Shown here in pieces: positions 18,869 to 29,800 of a DNA stretch of 64,000 nt (positions are counted from its first letter, which is position 1; each line of letters starts with the position of its first letter). Under the pieces are notes generated by a model. It was not told the origin of the DNA. It searched no databases and saw only the letters and a list, made by a program, of their open reading frames with translations. Made by a program: the position numbers and the translations under genes. The DNA comes from Streptantibioticus cattleyicolor NRRL 8057 = DSM 46488 (GTDB taxonomy: Bacteria; Actinomycetota; Actinomycetes; Streptomycetales; Streptomycetaceae): the NCBI RefSeq assembly GCF_000240165.1, contig NC_017586.1, forward strand, positions 1,674,001 to 1,738,000, given 5' to 3'.

Positions 18869-20251
18869 TCAGCAGCCGAGCAGCCGGCTGCCCAGGTAGG
18901 AGGCGACCTGGTCCAGGGAGACCCGCTCCTGCTTCATGGTGTCGCGCTCGCGCACGGTCACCGCGTTGTCCTCCAGGGTGTCGAAGTCGACGGTGACGCA
19001 GAACGGGGTGCCGATCTCGTCCTGGCGGCGGTAGCGGCGGCCGATGGCGCCCGCGTCGTCGAACTCGATGTTCCAGTGCTTGCGCAGGTCCGCCGCGAGC
19101 CCCTTGGCCTTCGGGGAGAGCTGCGGGTTGCGGGAGAGCGGCAGCACGGCGACCTTGACCGGCGCGAGGCGCGGGTCGAGGCGCATCACGACGCGCTTCT
19201 CCAGCTGGCCCTTGGCGTTGGGCGCCTCGTCCTCGTTGTACGCGTCGAGCATGAAGGCGAGCATCGCGCGGTTGACACCGGCGGCCGGCTCGATGACGTA
19301 CGGGAACCAGCGCTCGCCGGCCTCCTGGTCGAAGTAGGACAGGTCCTGGCCGGACGCCTTGGAGTGCGAGGACAGGTCGTAGTCGGTGCGGTTGGCCACA
19401 CCCTCCAGCTCGGAGAACTCGGTGCCGCCGAAGTTGAAGCGGTACTCGATGTCAGCGGTGCGCTTGGAGTAGTGGGAGAGCTTCTCCTTGGGGTGCTCGT
19501 ACCACCGCATGTTCTCCTCGCGCATGCCGAGGTCGCGGTACCAGCCCCAGCGCTGCTCCATCCAGTACTCGTGCCAGGTGTCGTCCTCGCCCGGCTTGAC
19601 GAAGAACTCCATCTCCATCTGCTCGAACTCGCGGGTGCGGAAGATGAAGTTGCCCGGGGTGATCTCGTTCCGGAACGACTTGCCCATCTGCGCGATGCCG
19701 AACGGCGGCTTCTTGCGCGAGGTCTGCTGGACGGCGGCGAAGTTGGTGAAGATGCCCTGGGCGGTCTCGGGGCGCAGGTAGGCGACCGAGCCGGTGTCCT
19801 GGGTGGGGCCGAGGTGGGTGGAAAGGAGCCCGGAGAACTGCTTGGGCTCGGTGAAGGCGCCCTTGTTGCCGCAGTTGGGGCAGTTGAGGTCGGAGAGCCC
19901 GTGCTCCGGCATCCGGCCGTGCTTGGCCTCGTACGCCTCCTCCAGGTGGTCCGCGCGGAACCGCTTGTGGCAGGAGGTGCACTCGGTGAGCGGGTCGGTG
20001 AAGGTGGCGACGTGCCCGGAGGCCACCCAGACCTCGGGGGCGAGGATCACCGACGAGTCGATACCGACGACGTCGTCGCGCGAGGTCACCATGGCGCGCC
20101 ACCACTGGCGCTTGATGTTCTCCTTGAGCTCCACGCCGAGCGGTCCGTAGTCCCAGGCGGCGCGCTGGCCGCCGTAGATCTCGGAGCAGGGGTAGACGAA
20201 GCCACGGCGCTTGCTCAGGCTGACGATGGTGTCGATCTTGTCGGCGGCCAC
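18869..20251 (-). CDS. glyS: Glycyl-tRNA synthetase
   Basis: A 460-residue class II aminoacyl-tRNA synthetase of the alpha2 (eukaryote-like) type that charges tRNA-Gly. Motif 1 is around [22 protein letters not shown]. Motif 2 is [17 protein letters not shown]...[14 protein letters not shown]. Motif 3 is [14 protein letters not shown]. Zinc-type Cys pairs occur in ECTSCHKRF and NCPNCGNKG. The C-terminal anticodon-binding domain begins near [11 protein letters not shown]. The ATG at 20251 is the natural start. It is divergent from znuA with a 211-bp gap containing the Zur-like site. Confidence 0.97.
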   Translation of the reverse strand: MAADKIDTIVSLSKRRGFVYPCSEIYGGQRAAWDYGPLGVELKENIKRQWWRAMVTSRDDVVGIDSSVILAPEVWVASGHVATFTDPLTECTSCHKRFRADHLEEAYEAKHGRMPEHGLSDLNCPNCGNKGAFTEPKQFSGLLSTHLGPTQDTGSVAYLRPETAQGIFTNFAAVQQTSRKKPPFGIAQMGKSFRNEITPGNFIFRTREFEQMEMEFFVKPGEDDTWHEYWMEQRWGWYRDLGMREENMRWYEHPKEKLSHYSKRTADIEYRFNFGGTEFSELEGVANRTDYDLSSHSKASGQDLSYFDQEAGERWFPYVIEPAAGVNRAMLAFMLDAYNEDEAPNAKGQLEKRVVMRLDPRLAPVKVAVLPLSRNPQLSPKAKGLAADLRKHWNIEFDDAGAIGRRYRRQDEIGTPFCVTVDFDTLEDNAVTVRERDTMKQERVSLDQVASYLGSRLLGC

Positions 20252-20435
20252 GGTGCTCTCTTCAGTACGACGAAGCGGTCAGTGTGGGATCCGCCGGTGA
20301 CCGCGAAAAAGGGATGGCGCGGTCCAACTGCGGCCCAGCGAATACCTCAGGTTACCGGCGCACGCACCCTGCGGGCCAAATCGGTGGCGGGGTTTCCCGG
20401 CGGGCGGTGTGACGGGGACGGCGCTTGCACTGAAT

Positions 20436-20450
20436 TGACAATCGTTACCA
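20436..20450 (+). promoter_or_regulatory. Zur-box-like operator upstream of znuA
   Basis: TGACAATCGTTACCA matches the actinobacterial Zur box TGAAAATGATTTTCA at 10 of 15 positions, including the outer TGA/CA and the AAT/TT core. It lies 12 bp before the znuA ATG, within the likely promoter. The operon ends with zur itself, so zinc-dependent feedback repression is expected. Confidence 0.7.
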
Positions 20451-20462
20451 TTTCAGTTGAAC

Positions 20463-21416
20463 ATGAGTGTCATGAACATACGTCGCGCGACGGCCGCCGT
20501 CGCCCTGGCCGGTGCCACCGCGCTGGCGCTCACGCTCACCGGGTGCTCCGGCACCTCCGCGTCCGCCAAGGACGGCAAGCTGGACGTCGTCGCCTCGTTC
20601 TACCCGCTGGAGTACGCCACCGAGCAGATCGGCGGCGCACACGTCCACGTCACCGACCTGACCCCGCCCGGCACCGAGCCGCACGACCTGGAGCTGGCCC
20701 CCCGGCAGGTGGCCGCGGTGCACAGCGCGGACCTGGTGGTCTACCTCAAGGGGCTCCAGCCCACCGTCGACCAGGCGGTCGCCCAGGGCGGCCCGGCGCA
20801 CACCGCCGAGGTCACCTCCTACGCCCCGCTGGAGGACCACGGCACCGAGGTGGACGGCGCCGCCGAGAACCACGCGAGGACCGCCGACGGCCGCGCCGGC
20901 GACCCGCACGTCTGGCTCGACCCCGAGCGCTACGCCAAGATCGCCAGGGGCATCGGCGACCAGCTCGCCAAGGCCGACCCGGCGCACGCGGCCGACTACC
21001 GCGCCGGCGCCGACCGGTTCACCGCCCGCCTCGGCGCGCTGGACAAGGAGTTCCGCACCGGCCTGACCGGCTGCCGGGCCAAGACCTTCGTCACCTCGCA
21101 CGCCGCCTTCGGCTACCTCGCCGAGAGCTACGGGCTGGACCAGATCGCCATCAACGGCGTGGACCCGGAGTCCGAGCCCACCCCGGCGCGGATGACCGAG
21201 ATCCAGGACCAGGCGCGCGAGCACGGCGTCACCACGGTCTTCTTCGAGTCCCTGGTCAGCCCCAAGCTGGCCCGCACCATCGCCGGCGACCTCCATCTGA
21301 AGACCGCCGTCCTCGACCCGCTGGAAGGCGTCAAGGACCCGGCCAAGGACGACTACTTCAGCGTGATGCGGCGCAACCTGGCCAACCTGCGCACCGCCCT
21401 GGGGTGTTCCAGGTGA
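20463..21416 (+). CDS. znuA: Zinc ABC transporter substrate-binding lipoprotein
   Basis: A 317-residue lipoprotein that binds Zn2+ outside the membrane and delivers it to ZnuBC. The signal peptide ends in a lipobox LTGC at about residue 29. Metal-ligand His residues are visible in TEPHDLEL, GDPHVWLDP and VTSHAAFGYLAESYG, with the acidic ligand in FFESLVSP. A short acidic/His loop (DHGTEVDGAAENHARTADG) lies between the first two, shorter than the long His-rich loop of Gram-negative ZnuA. ATG at 20463 has no clear ribosome site and may be leaderless; ATG at 20472 is an alternative. The stop overlaps the znuC start by four bases. Confidence 0.94.
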   Translation: MSVMNIRRATAAVALAGATALALTLTGCSGTSASAKDGKLDVVASFYPLEYATEQIGGAHVHVTDLTPPGTEPHDLELAPRQVAAVHSADLVVYLKGLQPTVDQAVAQGGPAHTAEVTSYAPLEDHGTEVDGAAENHARTADGRAGDPHVWLDPERYAKIARGIGDQLAKADPAHAADYRAGADRFTARLGALDKEFRTGLTGCRAKTFVTSHAAFGYLAESYGLDQIAINGVDPESEPTPARMTEIQDQAREHGVTTVFFESLVSPKLARTIAGDLHLKTAVLDPLEGVKDPAKDDYFSVMRRNLANLRTALGCSR

Positions 21417-22207
21417 GCGCGCGGATACCGGCCCAGCGCGCCGCCGGGGCGGCCGACCCGGTCCGGCTGCGGGGCGCGGTGGCGGCTCTCGGCGGCCGTA
21501 CCGTGCTGCGCGGCGTCGACCTGACCGTGCGCCCCGGTGAGGTGGTCGCGCTGCTGGGCGCCAACGGCTCGGGCAAGTCCACCACCGTCAAGACCGTGGT
21601 CGGCTCGGTGCCGCTGCGCGCGGGCACGCTGGAGCTGTTCGGCACCCCGGCCGCCCGCTTCCGCGACTGGCGGCGCATCGGCTACGTGCCGCAGCGCACC
21701 ACCGCCGCGGCCGGCGTGCCCGCCTCGGTACGGGAGGTGGTGGCCACCGGACGCCTCTCCCGCCACCGGCTGCGCCCGCTGCGCCGCGCCGACAAGGCGG
21801 CGGTGGAGGCCGCCCTGGCCGCGGTCGGCATGGCGGACCGGGCCCGGGACGGGGTGGCCGACCTCTCCGGCGGCCAGCAGCAGCGGGTGCTGATCGCCCG
21901 CGCGCTGGCCGGCGGACCCGACCTGCTGATCATGGACGAGCCGATGGCCGGCGTCGACCTGGCCAGCCAGCGGGTGCTGGCGGACACGCTGCGCGCCGAG
22001 GTCGCCCGCGGCGCCTCCGTCCTGCTGGTGCTCCACGAACTCGGGCCGCTGCAGCCGCTGATCGACCGCGCGGTCGTGCTGCGCGACGGCCGCGTCGTCC
22101 ACGACGGCCCGCCGCCCGCCGCCGGCCCGGTGGCCGGCGAGGAGCACTGCCACACCGAAACCGAACCGGCGCCCGGCGCCACCATCGTCACGGGACCGCT
22201 GACATGA
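21413..22207 (+). CDS. znuC: Zinc ABC transporter ATP-binding protein
   Basis: A 264-residue ABC ATPase that powers zinc import. Walker A is GANGSGKST, the Q-loop is in GYVPQRTT, the signature is LSGGQQQRVLIARAL, Walker B is LLIMDEP, and the H-loop is VLHE. A His/Glu-containing tail (EEHCHTETE) may bind metal. The GTG start at 21413 overlaps znuA (GTGA) and the stop overlaps znuB (ATGA), so expression is tightly coupled. Confidence 0.95.
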   Translation: MSARIPAQRAAGAADPVRLRGAVAALGGRTVLRGVDLTVRPGEVVALLGANGSGKSTTVKTVVGSVPLRAGTLELFGTPAARFRDWRRIGYVPQRTTAAAGVPASVREVVATGRLSRHRLRPLRRADKAAVEAALAAVGMADRARDGVADLSGGQQQRVLIARALAGGPDLLIMDEPMAGVDLASQRVLADTLRAEVARGASVLLVLHELGPLQPLIDRAVVLRDGRVVHDGPPPAAGPVAGEEHCHTETEPAPGATIVTGPLT

Positions 22208-23103
22208 ACCTCCTCTCCTACGACTTCATGCAGCGCGCGCTGCTGGCCGCGGTGCTCATCGGGGTCACCGCCCCGGCCGTCGGCATCTACCTGGTCCAGC
22301 GCCGCCAGGCGCTGATGGGCGACGGCATCGGCCATGTCGCCCTCACCGGCGTGGGCCTGGGCTTCGTCTTCCACACCAGCCCGGTGTGGATGGCGGTGCT
22401 GGTGTGCGTGGCGGGCGCGGTGGTCATGGAGGTCATCCGCTCACGCGGCAACCAGCGCGGCGACATCGCGCTGGCCATGCTCTTCTACGGCGGCATGGCC
22501 TGCGGCAAGCTGCTGGTCAGCGTCTCGGCCAACGGCGGGGGCGGCGGCAACCTGGAGTCCTACCTGTGGGGCTCCATCCTCACCGTGGCCCCGGCCGACC
22601 TGGTGGCCATCGTGGTGCTGGGCGCCTTCGCGGTGGCGGTCACCCTCGGGCTGCGGCGCCAGCTCTTCGCGGTCTGCCAGGACGAGGAGTTCGCCCGGGT
22701 CACCGGGGTGCCGGTGCGCCTGCTCAACCTGCTGCTGGCGGTCACCGCGGCGGTCACCGTGACGGTGGCGATGCGGGTGGTCGGGCTGCTGCTGGTCAGC
22801 GCGCTGATGGTGGTGCCGGTGGCGGCGGCCCAGCAGCTGACCCGGTCGTTCGCGGCCACCCAGGCGCTCTCGGTGGCCGTCGGCGTGGTGGTGGCGCTGG
22901 CCGGGGTCACCGGCTCGTACTACGTGGACGTGCCCTCCGGGCCGGCCATCGTGCTGCTGGCCATCGCCGTCTTCGCCGGGTGCACCGCGCTGGCCGCGCC
23001 GCTGGCCCGCCGGACGGCCCGCCGCCGCGCGGCCGGAACGGAGCGCCCGCGGCGCCCCGACGACTCGGCGCCGACCGAGCCGGGCCCCGCGCTGGCACAA
23101 TAG
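22204..23103 (+). CDS. znuB: Zinc ABC transporter permease
   Basis: A 299-residue membrane permease of the ABC-3 metal family. Eight or so hydrophobic helices are visible. Family hallmarks are RRQALMGDGIGHVALTGVGLG near the N-terminus, NLESYLWGSIL in the middle and AMRVVGLLLVSALMVVPVAAA near helix 6. The C-terminal tail from about 275 is Arg/Pro-rich and cytosolic. ATG at 22204 overlaps the znuC stop. An 83-bp gap precedes zur. Confidence 0.95.
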   Translation: MNLLSYDFMQRALLAAVLIGVTAPAVGIYLVQRRQALMGDGIGHVALTGVGLGFVFHTSPVWMAVLVCVAGAVVMEVIRSRGNQRGDIALAMLFYGGMACGKLLVSVSANGGGGGNLESYLWGSILTVAPADLVAIVVLGAFAVAVTLGLRRQLFAVCQDEEFARVTGVPVRLLNLLLAVTAAVTVTVAMRVVGLLLVSALMVVPVAAAQQLTRSFAATQALSVAVGVVVALAGVTGSYYVDVPSGPAIVLLAIAVFAGCTALAAPLARRTARRRAAGTERPRRPDDSAPTEPGPALAQ

Positions 23104-23186
23104 GGGCACCTGGGCAACCGGGTACGAGACCAACAGGCGACGTGCACCGGGCGCCACCCGCCCGCGCAGACCCGAGGAGGACGACC

Positions 23187-23606
23187 GTGGCCACCGCCAA
23201 GCCGCCCGTACAGGGCCGCGCCACCCGGCAGCGGGCCGCAGTGTCGGCCGCGCTCAACGAGGTCGACGAGTTCCGCAGCGCGCAGGAGCTCCACGACCTG
23301 CTGCGGCACCGTGGCGACTCGGTGGGGCTGACCACCGTCTACCGCACCCTGCAGTCGCTCGCCGACGCCGGCGAGGTCGACGTGTTGCGCACCAGCGAGG
23401 GCGAGGCGGTCTACCGCCGGTGCAGCAGCGGCCACCACCACCACCTGGTCTGCCGCGGCTGCGGCAAGGCGGTCGAGGTGGCCGGGCCGGCCGTGGAGCG
23501 GTGGGCCGACGCCGTCGCCGCCGAGCACGGCTACGTGGACGTCGACCACACCATCGAGATCTTCGGCACCTGCGCGGAGTGCGCCGCGGCCCGCGCCGAG
23601 GGGTGA
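23187..23606 (+). CDS. zur: Zinc uptake regulator of the Fur family
   Basis: A 139-residue zinc-sensing repressor. The winged helix is at about 10-80 (RATRQRAAVSAALNEVDEF; VGLTTVYRTLQSLADAGEVDV). The metal site is in SSGHHHHLVCRGCGKAVEV, and a second CxxC lies in GTCAECAAA, forming the structural zinc site. The GTG start at 23187 has GAGGAGG upstream. It lies in the znuACB transcription unit and would repress it when zinc is sufficient. Convergent with uppS with only 10 bp between stops. Confidence 0.95.
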   Translation: MATAKPPVQGRATRQRAAVSAALNEVDEFRSAQELHDLLRHRGDSVGLTTVYRTLQSLADAGEVDVLRTSEGEAVYRRCSSGHHHHLVCRGCGKAVEVAGPAVERWADAVAAEHGYVDVDHTIEIFGTCAECAAARAEG

Positions 23607-23616
23607 CCGGCGCCGG

Positions 23617-24435
23617 TCAGCTCCCGGCGCCGGCCTCGTTGGGCAGCGCGCCGCCGAACCGCCGGTCCCGGGAGGCGTACTCCAGGCAGGCCCGCCACAG
23701 GTCACGGCGGTCGAAGTCGGGCCAGAGCACGTCCTGGAAGACCATCTCGGCGTAGGCCGACTGCCACAGCAGGTAGTTGGAGGTGCGCTGCTCGCCGGAG
23801 GGGCGGACGAACAGGTCGACGTCGGGCATGTCCGGGTAGTACAGGTACTTGGCGAAGGTCTTCTCGTTGACCTTGGACGGGTCCAGCCGCCCGGCCCGCA
23901 CGTCGGCGGCGATCGCGGCGGCGGCGTCGGCGATCTCCGCCCGGCCGCCGTAGTTGACGCAGAAGTAGAGCGTCATCACGTCGTTGTTCTTCGTCTGCTC
24001 CTGGGCGATCTTCAGCTCCTCGACCACCGACTTCCACAGCTTGGGCATCCGGCCGGTCCACCGGATGCGGATGCCCAGCTCGTCCATCTCGTCCCGGCGG
24101 CGGCGGATGACGTCCCGGTTGAAGTTCATCAGGAAGCGCACCTCCTCCGGGGAGCGCTTCCAGTTCTCCGTCGAGAAGGCGTACAGCGAGAGGTTCTTGA
24201 CGCCCATCTCGATGCAGCCGGCCAGGACGTCGAGGACCACGCCCTCGCCCACCTTGTGGCCCTCGGTGCGCGGCAGCCCGCGCTGCTTGGCCCAGCGGCC
24301 GTTGCCGTCCATCACGACGGCGACGTGGTTGGGCACCAGCTCCGCGGGGATCTTCGGCGGGCGGGCGCCGGAGGGGTGCGGATCCGGGACGCGGTACTCG
24401 CGGCGGTTGCGGCCGAGGATCCCACGACGTGCCAT
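23617..24435 (-). CDS. uppS: Isoprenyl transferase (undecaprenyl diphosphate synthase family)
   Basis: A 272-residue cis-prenyltransferase that elongates allylic diphosphates with isopentenyl diphosphate to make the lipid carrier for cell-wall synthesis. The catalytic Asp is in [14 protein letters not shown]. Conserved segments are [36 protein letters not shown] and [24 protein letters not shown], where Arg and Ser bind the diphosphate. It is upstream of nothing else on this strand and downstream of recO with 66 bp between, possibly in one operon. Confidence 0.96.
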   Translation of the reverse strand: MARRGILGRNRREYRVPDPHPSGARPPKIPAELVPNHVAVVMDGNGRWAKQRGLPRTEGHKVGEGVVLDVLAGCIEMGVKNLSLYAFSTENWKRSPEEVRFLMNFNRDVIRRRRDEMDELGIRIRWTGRMPKLWKSVVEELKIAQEQTKNNDVMTLYFCVNYGGRAEIADAAAAIAADVRAGRLDPSKVNEKTFAKYLYYPDMPDVDLFVRPSGEQRTSNYLLWQSAYAEMVFQDVLWPDFDRRDLWRACLEYASRDRRFGGALPNEAGAGS

Positions 24436-24501
24436 GCGCTTGGTTCTCCTGATTCTGGGACGGTTTCCTGACCGGGCCGGGCCGGGGCCCGGACGCTGAC
24501 G

Positions 24502-25248
24502 CTACTTGTCGACGAACCGCAGCGAGCGCAGCCCCCGCTCCAGGTGCCACTGGAGATAGGCGGCGACGATGCCGCTGCCCTCCCGGGCGTGCCGCTCCTC
24601 GCACGCGTCCGCCGTCTCCCAGTCCCCCGCCAGCAGCGCCCCGAGCAGTTCCAGGGACTCCGCCGAGGGTACGACGCTGCCGGGCACCCGGCACTGCCCG
24701 CAGACCACCCCGCCGGAGGCGACCGAGAAGAACCGGTTGGGCCCGGGCATGCCGCACCGGGCGCACGCCTCGAAGCTGGGCGCGTAGCCGCCCACCGCCA
24801 GCGAGCGCAGCAGGAAGGCGTCGAGCACCAGCCGGGCGTCGTGGCCGCCGCCGGACAGCGTGCGCAACGCCCCGACCAGCAGCAGGTACTGCTGGACGGC
24901 GGGCTCGCCCTCGTGGTCGGTGAAGCGCTCGGCGGTCTCCAGCATCGCGGTGCCGGCGGTGTAGCGGCCGTAGTCGGTGACGATGCCGGCGCCGTACGCG
25001 GCCAGCGTCTCCACCTGGGTGCACAGCGGCAGCCCGCGTCCGACCAGCTCCCCGCCGCGGGCGAAGAACTGCACGTCCACGTGGGAGAAGGGCTCCAGCC
25101 GGGCGCCGAACTTGGACTTGGTACGCCGCACCCCGCGGGCCACCGCGCGGACCCGGCCGTTGCGCCGGGTGAGCAGGGTGATGATCCGGTCCGCCTCGCC
25201 GAGCTTCTGGGTGCGCAGGACGACGCCCTCGTCACGGAAGAGCGTCAT
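24502..25248 (-). CDS. recO: DNA repair protein RecO
   Basis: A 248-residue RecFOR-pathway mediator that loads RecA onto gapped DNA coated by SSB. The N-terminal OB fold reads LFRDEGVVLRTQKLGEADRIITLLTRRNGRVRAVARGVRRTKSKFG. A C-terminal helical domain carries a zinc site with CARCGMPG and VVCGQCRVPG. Length is normal for the family. The ATG at 25248 is natural. Confidence 0.96.
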   Translation of the reverse strand: MTLFRDEGVVLRTQKLGEADRIITLLTRRNGRVRAVARGVRRTKSKFGARLEPFSHVDVQFFARGGELVGRGLPLCTQVETLAAYGAGIVTDYGRYTAGTAMLETAERFTDHEGEPAVQQYLLLVGALRTLSGGGHDARLVLDAFLLRSLAVGGYAPSFEACARCGMPGPNRFFSVASGGVVCGQCRVPGSVVPSAESLELLGALLAGDWETADACEERHAREGSGIVAAYLQWHLERGLRSLRFVDK

Positions 25249-25344
25249 CGCGGGCCCCCGCGGCGCGGTCGCGGGTGGGCCCGGCCGCCACCAGTCGTCA
25301 GCATGGCTCCATTGTCGCCTACCGGCGCACGGGGGAGCGCACGG

Positions 25345-26067
25345 TCACGAGGGGGTGCGGGCGGCGGCCTCCAGCAGGCGCGCGGTGTCCTCGTCGGGCA
25401 GCAGCAGGGCGCGGCCGACTGCGGCCAGCGCCTCGCGTTCGGCGGGCCGGTAGGGGCCGTCGGCCAGGGCGATCCGGGCGCCCTGGAGGAGGATCCGTTC
25501 CCGGCCCTGCGGCGCCAGGTGCGGGGTGAGCGGGCCGAGCGCCTCGTGCAGCTCGATCGAGAGCCAGGTGCCGCAGCCGTCGACCGCGCCGGGCAGCGGT
25601 TCGTCGCTGCCGGGCAGCCGCCCCTCGTCGGCGGCGAGCGCGGCCAGCAGCCCGATCAGCTGGTCCTCGGTGCAGTCGGTGAACCCGGCGGCGCGCACCG
25701 CCTCCAGCGCGGCCTGCCGGGCGTGCCGTGAGGTGGCCCCGCCGGCGGTGAGCACGGCGAGGGCGACGGTGTGCACCGCGTCCCGCAGCATCGCCGCGAA
25801 CCGGCTGCTGGTGGGCTGGTCGAGGGCGTCCAGGGCGAAGCGCTCCTGGCAGACCCCGCACTCGACCACGGTGCCCGCCGAACCCCGGTGCAGCACCGGG
25901 ATGTTGAACACGGTCAGGCGCCTGGTGCCGGTGCGCCGCGAGTAGTTGCGGTCACCGCCGCAACGGGGGCAGAAGAACTCCCCGTCCCCCTCGGTCTGCC
26001 AGACGGTGCGCACGCCCCAGATCCACAGGCCCCGGCAACGCAGATCCAGCAGCGACGGCAAGACCAC
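25345..26067 (-). CDS. TerB-like protein with zinc-ribbon N-terminus
   Basis: A 240-residue protein of unknown function. The N-terminus starts VLPSLLDLRCRGLWIWGVRTVW and carries two CxxC pairs (FFCPRCGG and VVECGVC) that form a zinc ribbon. The rest is all-helical and TerB-like, with two acidic pattern stretches (ALAADEGRLP and ALADGPYRPAEREALA) typical of TerB metal-binding repeats. The GTG at 26067 is chosen because GGAGGT lies six bases upstream; the longer frame begins with unrelated residues. It sits between recO and leuA on the same strand. No operonic partner suggests a specific role. Confidence 0.8.
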   Translation of the reverse strand: MVLPSLLDLRCRGLWIWGVRTVWQTEGDGEFFCPRCGGDRNYSRRTGTRRLTVFNIPVLHRGSAGTVVECGVCQERFALDALDQPTSSRFAAMLRDAVHTVALAVLTAGGATSRHARQAALEAVRAAGFTDCTEDQLIGLLAALAADEGRLPGSDEPLPGAVDGCGTWLSIELHEALGPLTPHLAPQGRERILLQGARIALADGPYRPAEREALAAVGRALLLPDEDTARLLEAAARTPS

Positions 26068-26210
26068 GGTGCTACCTCCGGCGGCTCGTCCCGGCACATC
26101 CCCACGGACACGGGCACACGCGGACGTATCCCTCCGGCAACGGCGCCGTGTTGGAGTGATGTTAGCCACACCGATGACGTGGCGTCAGCACCCCGTCGCC
26201 ATGCGGTGCG

Positions 26211-26247
26211 AAAAACCGGTCCCGGCGCTCCCGTGGGCGCCGGGACC
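26211..26247 (-). terminator. Intrinsic terminator of leuA
   Basis: On the minus strand, 11-bp perfect arms GGTCCCGGCGC / GCGCCGGGACC with an 8-base loop are followed by a T5 run (26211-26215). It begins about 12 bases after the leuA stop, a classic Rho-independent terminator. Confidence 0.92.
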
Positions 26248-26259
26248 TCTCCGGCCGGG

Positions 26260-28224
<1,965 letters not shown>

Positions 28225-28290
28225 TCAGTATGCAAGACGCCCGGACAGGACGCACGAAGCGGAAGCTTCCCTCCCAATCGCGGGCATATT

Positions 28291-28345
28291 GCACTCCTTT
28301 TCGGGAATTCCGACTGCGGGCAGTGACATTCCGACAACGGAGTGC
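28291..28345 (+). promoter_or_regulatory. Repeated elements upstream of the M4 protease
   Basis: ATTCCGAC occurs twice as a direct repeat (28307-28314 and 28328-28335), exactly 21 bp apart, and is framed by GCACTCC (28291-28297) and its inverse GGAGTGC (28339-28345). Direct repeats two helical turns apart are typical of activator binding. The site ends 12 bases before the protease ATG. Confidence 0.5.
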
Positions 28346-28357
28346 GACATTGCCCTT

Positions 28358-29491
28358 ATGACGCGCTCAACCTCCGCCTTCTGCACCATCGTCCCGCCGC
28401 ACCTGCTCGAACAGCTCGCCCGCCACGCCGACCCCGAGGTCCACCGCCCCGCCCAGTACACCCTGGAGGTGGACGCCGGCCACCGCACCCGCCGCCACGT
28501 TCTCACCACCCGCCCCGCAAGCGCCGCGGCGGAGGGCGTGGCCCCGCAGGCCACCGCCGCCGACCACCCGGAACGCACCGTCTACGACGCCCACCACGAG
28601 CAGTCGCTCCCCGGCGACAAGGTCCGCGGCGAGGGCGCCCAGGCCAGCGGAGACCAGGCGGTCAACCACGCCTACGACGGCCTCGGCGCCACCTTCGACC
28701 TGTACCTGAAGGCGTACGGCCGCCACTCCATCGACGGCAAGGGGCTGCCGCTCAACGCCAGCGTCCACTACGGCAAGGGGTACAACAACGCCTTCTGGAA
28801 CGGCGAGCAGATGGTCTTCGGGGACGGCGACGGCCGGATCTTCCACGACTTCACCGGCTCGGTGGACGTCATCGGCCACGAACTGACCCACGGCGTCACC
28901 CAGCACAGCGCCAACCTCGTCTACCTCGGCCAGTCCGGGGCGCTCAACGAGTCGATCTCCGACGTCTTCGGCTCCGTCATCAAGCAGTACGCGCTGCGCC
29001 AGACCGTCGACCAGGCCGACTGGCTGATCGGCGCCAACCTGCTCGCGCCCGGCGTCCATGGGCAGGCGCTGCGCTCGATGAAGGCCCCGGGCACCGCCTA
29101 CGACGACCCCAAGCTCGGCAAGGACCCGCAGCCGGCCACCATGGCGGGTTACGTCCACACCTGGCAGGACAACGGCGGGGTGCACATCAACTCGGGCATC
29201 CCCAACCACGCGTTCTACCTGGCGGCCACCGCGATCGGCGGCCACTCCTGGGAGAAGGCCGGGCTCATCTGGTACCTGGCGCTCACCGGCGGCAAGCTGA
29301 CGCCCATCGCCGACTTCGCCGCCTTCGCCCGGCTGACCGCCACGGTGGCCAAGGAGAAGTTCGGCGACGGGGCCGAGCACCGCGCGGTGGTGGACGCCTG
29401 GACCAAGGTCGGGGTGCGGATCACCGGCGCCTCCGCCGCGGTCCCGCAGCAGTCCGGGCCCGCGCTGGATGAGCCGTCGCCGCACGGGTAG
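28358..29491 (+). CDS. Protealysin-like M4 metalloprotease
   Basis: A 377-residue thermolysin-family zinc protease. There is no secretion signal. Instead a short propeptide with VPPHLLEQLA near the N-terminus is the protealysin-type precursor (PPxxL) that is clipped off. Catalytic residues: the zinc site HELTHGVTQHS around residue 180, the third ligand Glu in GALNESISDVFG, and a catalytic His near GGVHINSGIPNHAFYLAA. The start ATG at 28358 is chosen because the family begins near this point; no strong ribosome site is visible. An emfourin-like inhibitor gene follows 9 bp downstream. It is probably cytoplasmic or released non-classically. Confidence 0.93.
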   Translation: MTRSTSAFCTIVPPHLLEQLARHADPEVHRPAQYTLEVDAGHRTRRHVLTTRPASAAAEGVAPQATAADHPERTVYDAHHEQSLPGDKVRGEGAQASGDQAVNHAYDGLGATFDLYLKAYGRHSIDGKGLPLNASVHYGKGYNNAFWNGEQMVFGDGDGRIFHDFTGSVDVIGHELTHGVTQHSANLVYLGQSGALNESISDVFGSVIKQYALRQTVDQADWLIGANLLAPGVHGQALRSMKAPGTAYDDPKLGKDPQPATMAGYVHTWQDNGGVHINSGIPNHAFYLAATAIGGHSWEKAGLIWYLALTGGKLTPIADFAAFARLTATVAKEKFGDGAEHRAVVDAWTKVGVRITGASAAVPQQSGPALDEPSPHG

Positions 29492-29500
29492 ACGTCCCCC

Positions 29501-29767
29501 ATGCGGATAGCGGTCACCCGAAGCGGCGGATTCACCGGCATCACCCGCAAGGCGGAGCTGGACACCGACGGCCGGGCCGACGCGCCCCGGCTGGAGGCGC
29601 TCGCCCGCGAGGTGCTCACGCGGGGGCGTCCGGCCCCGCCCGACGGCGTCCCGGACGGCTTCACGTACTCGATCACGGTGGACGACCGGACGGTCTACGC
29701 CGCCGACCCCGGGCTCACCGACACGGAACGGGAGCTGGTCCAGGAGGTGCTGCGGGAAGGGGCGTGA
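29501..29767 (+). CDS. Emfourin-type protealysin inhibitor
   Basis: An 88-residue protein (MRIAVTRSGGFTGITRKAELDTDG...) matching the emfourin family, slow tight-binding inhibitors of protealysin-like M4 proteases. RSGGFTGI near the N-terminus is the characteristic segment that contacts the protease. The gene follows the protease stop by 9 bp in the same direction, so protease and inhibitor are co-expressed. It probably keeps the intracellular protease silent. Confidence 0.88.
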   Translation: MRIAVTRSGGFTGITRKAELDTDGRADAPRLEALAREVLTRGRPAPPDGVPDGFTYSITVDDRTVYAADPGLTDTERELVQEVLREGA

Positions 29768-29800
29768 GCACCGGCCCCGCCCCCGTCCCGTCCCCGGCGG

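Noticed and set aside
23104-23186. Second Zur box before zur
   Set aside because: The gap has no TGA-N-TCA-type dyad; zur is probably read from the znuA promoter.
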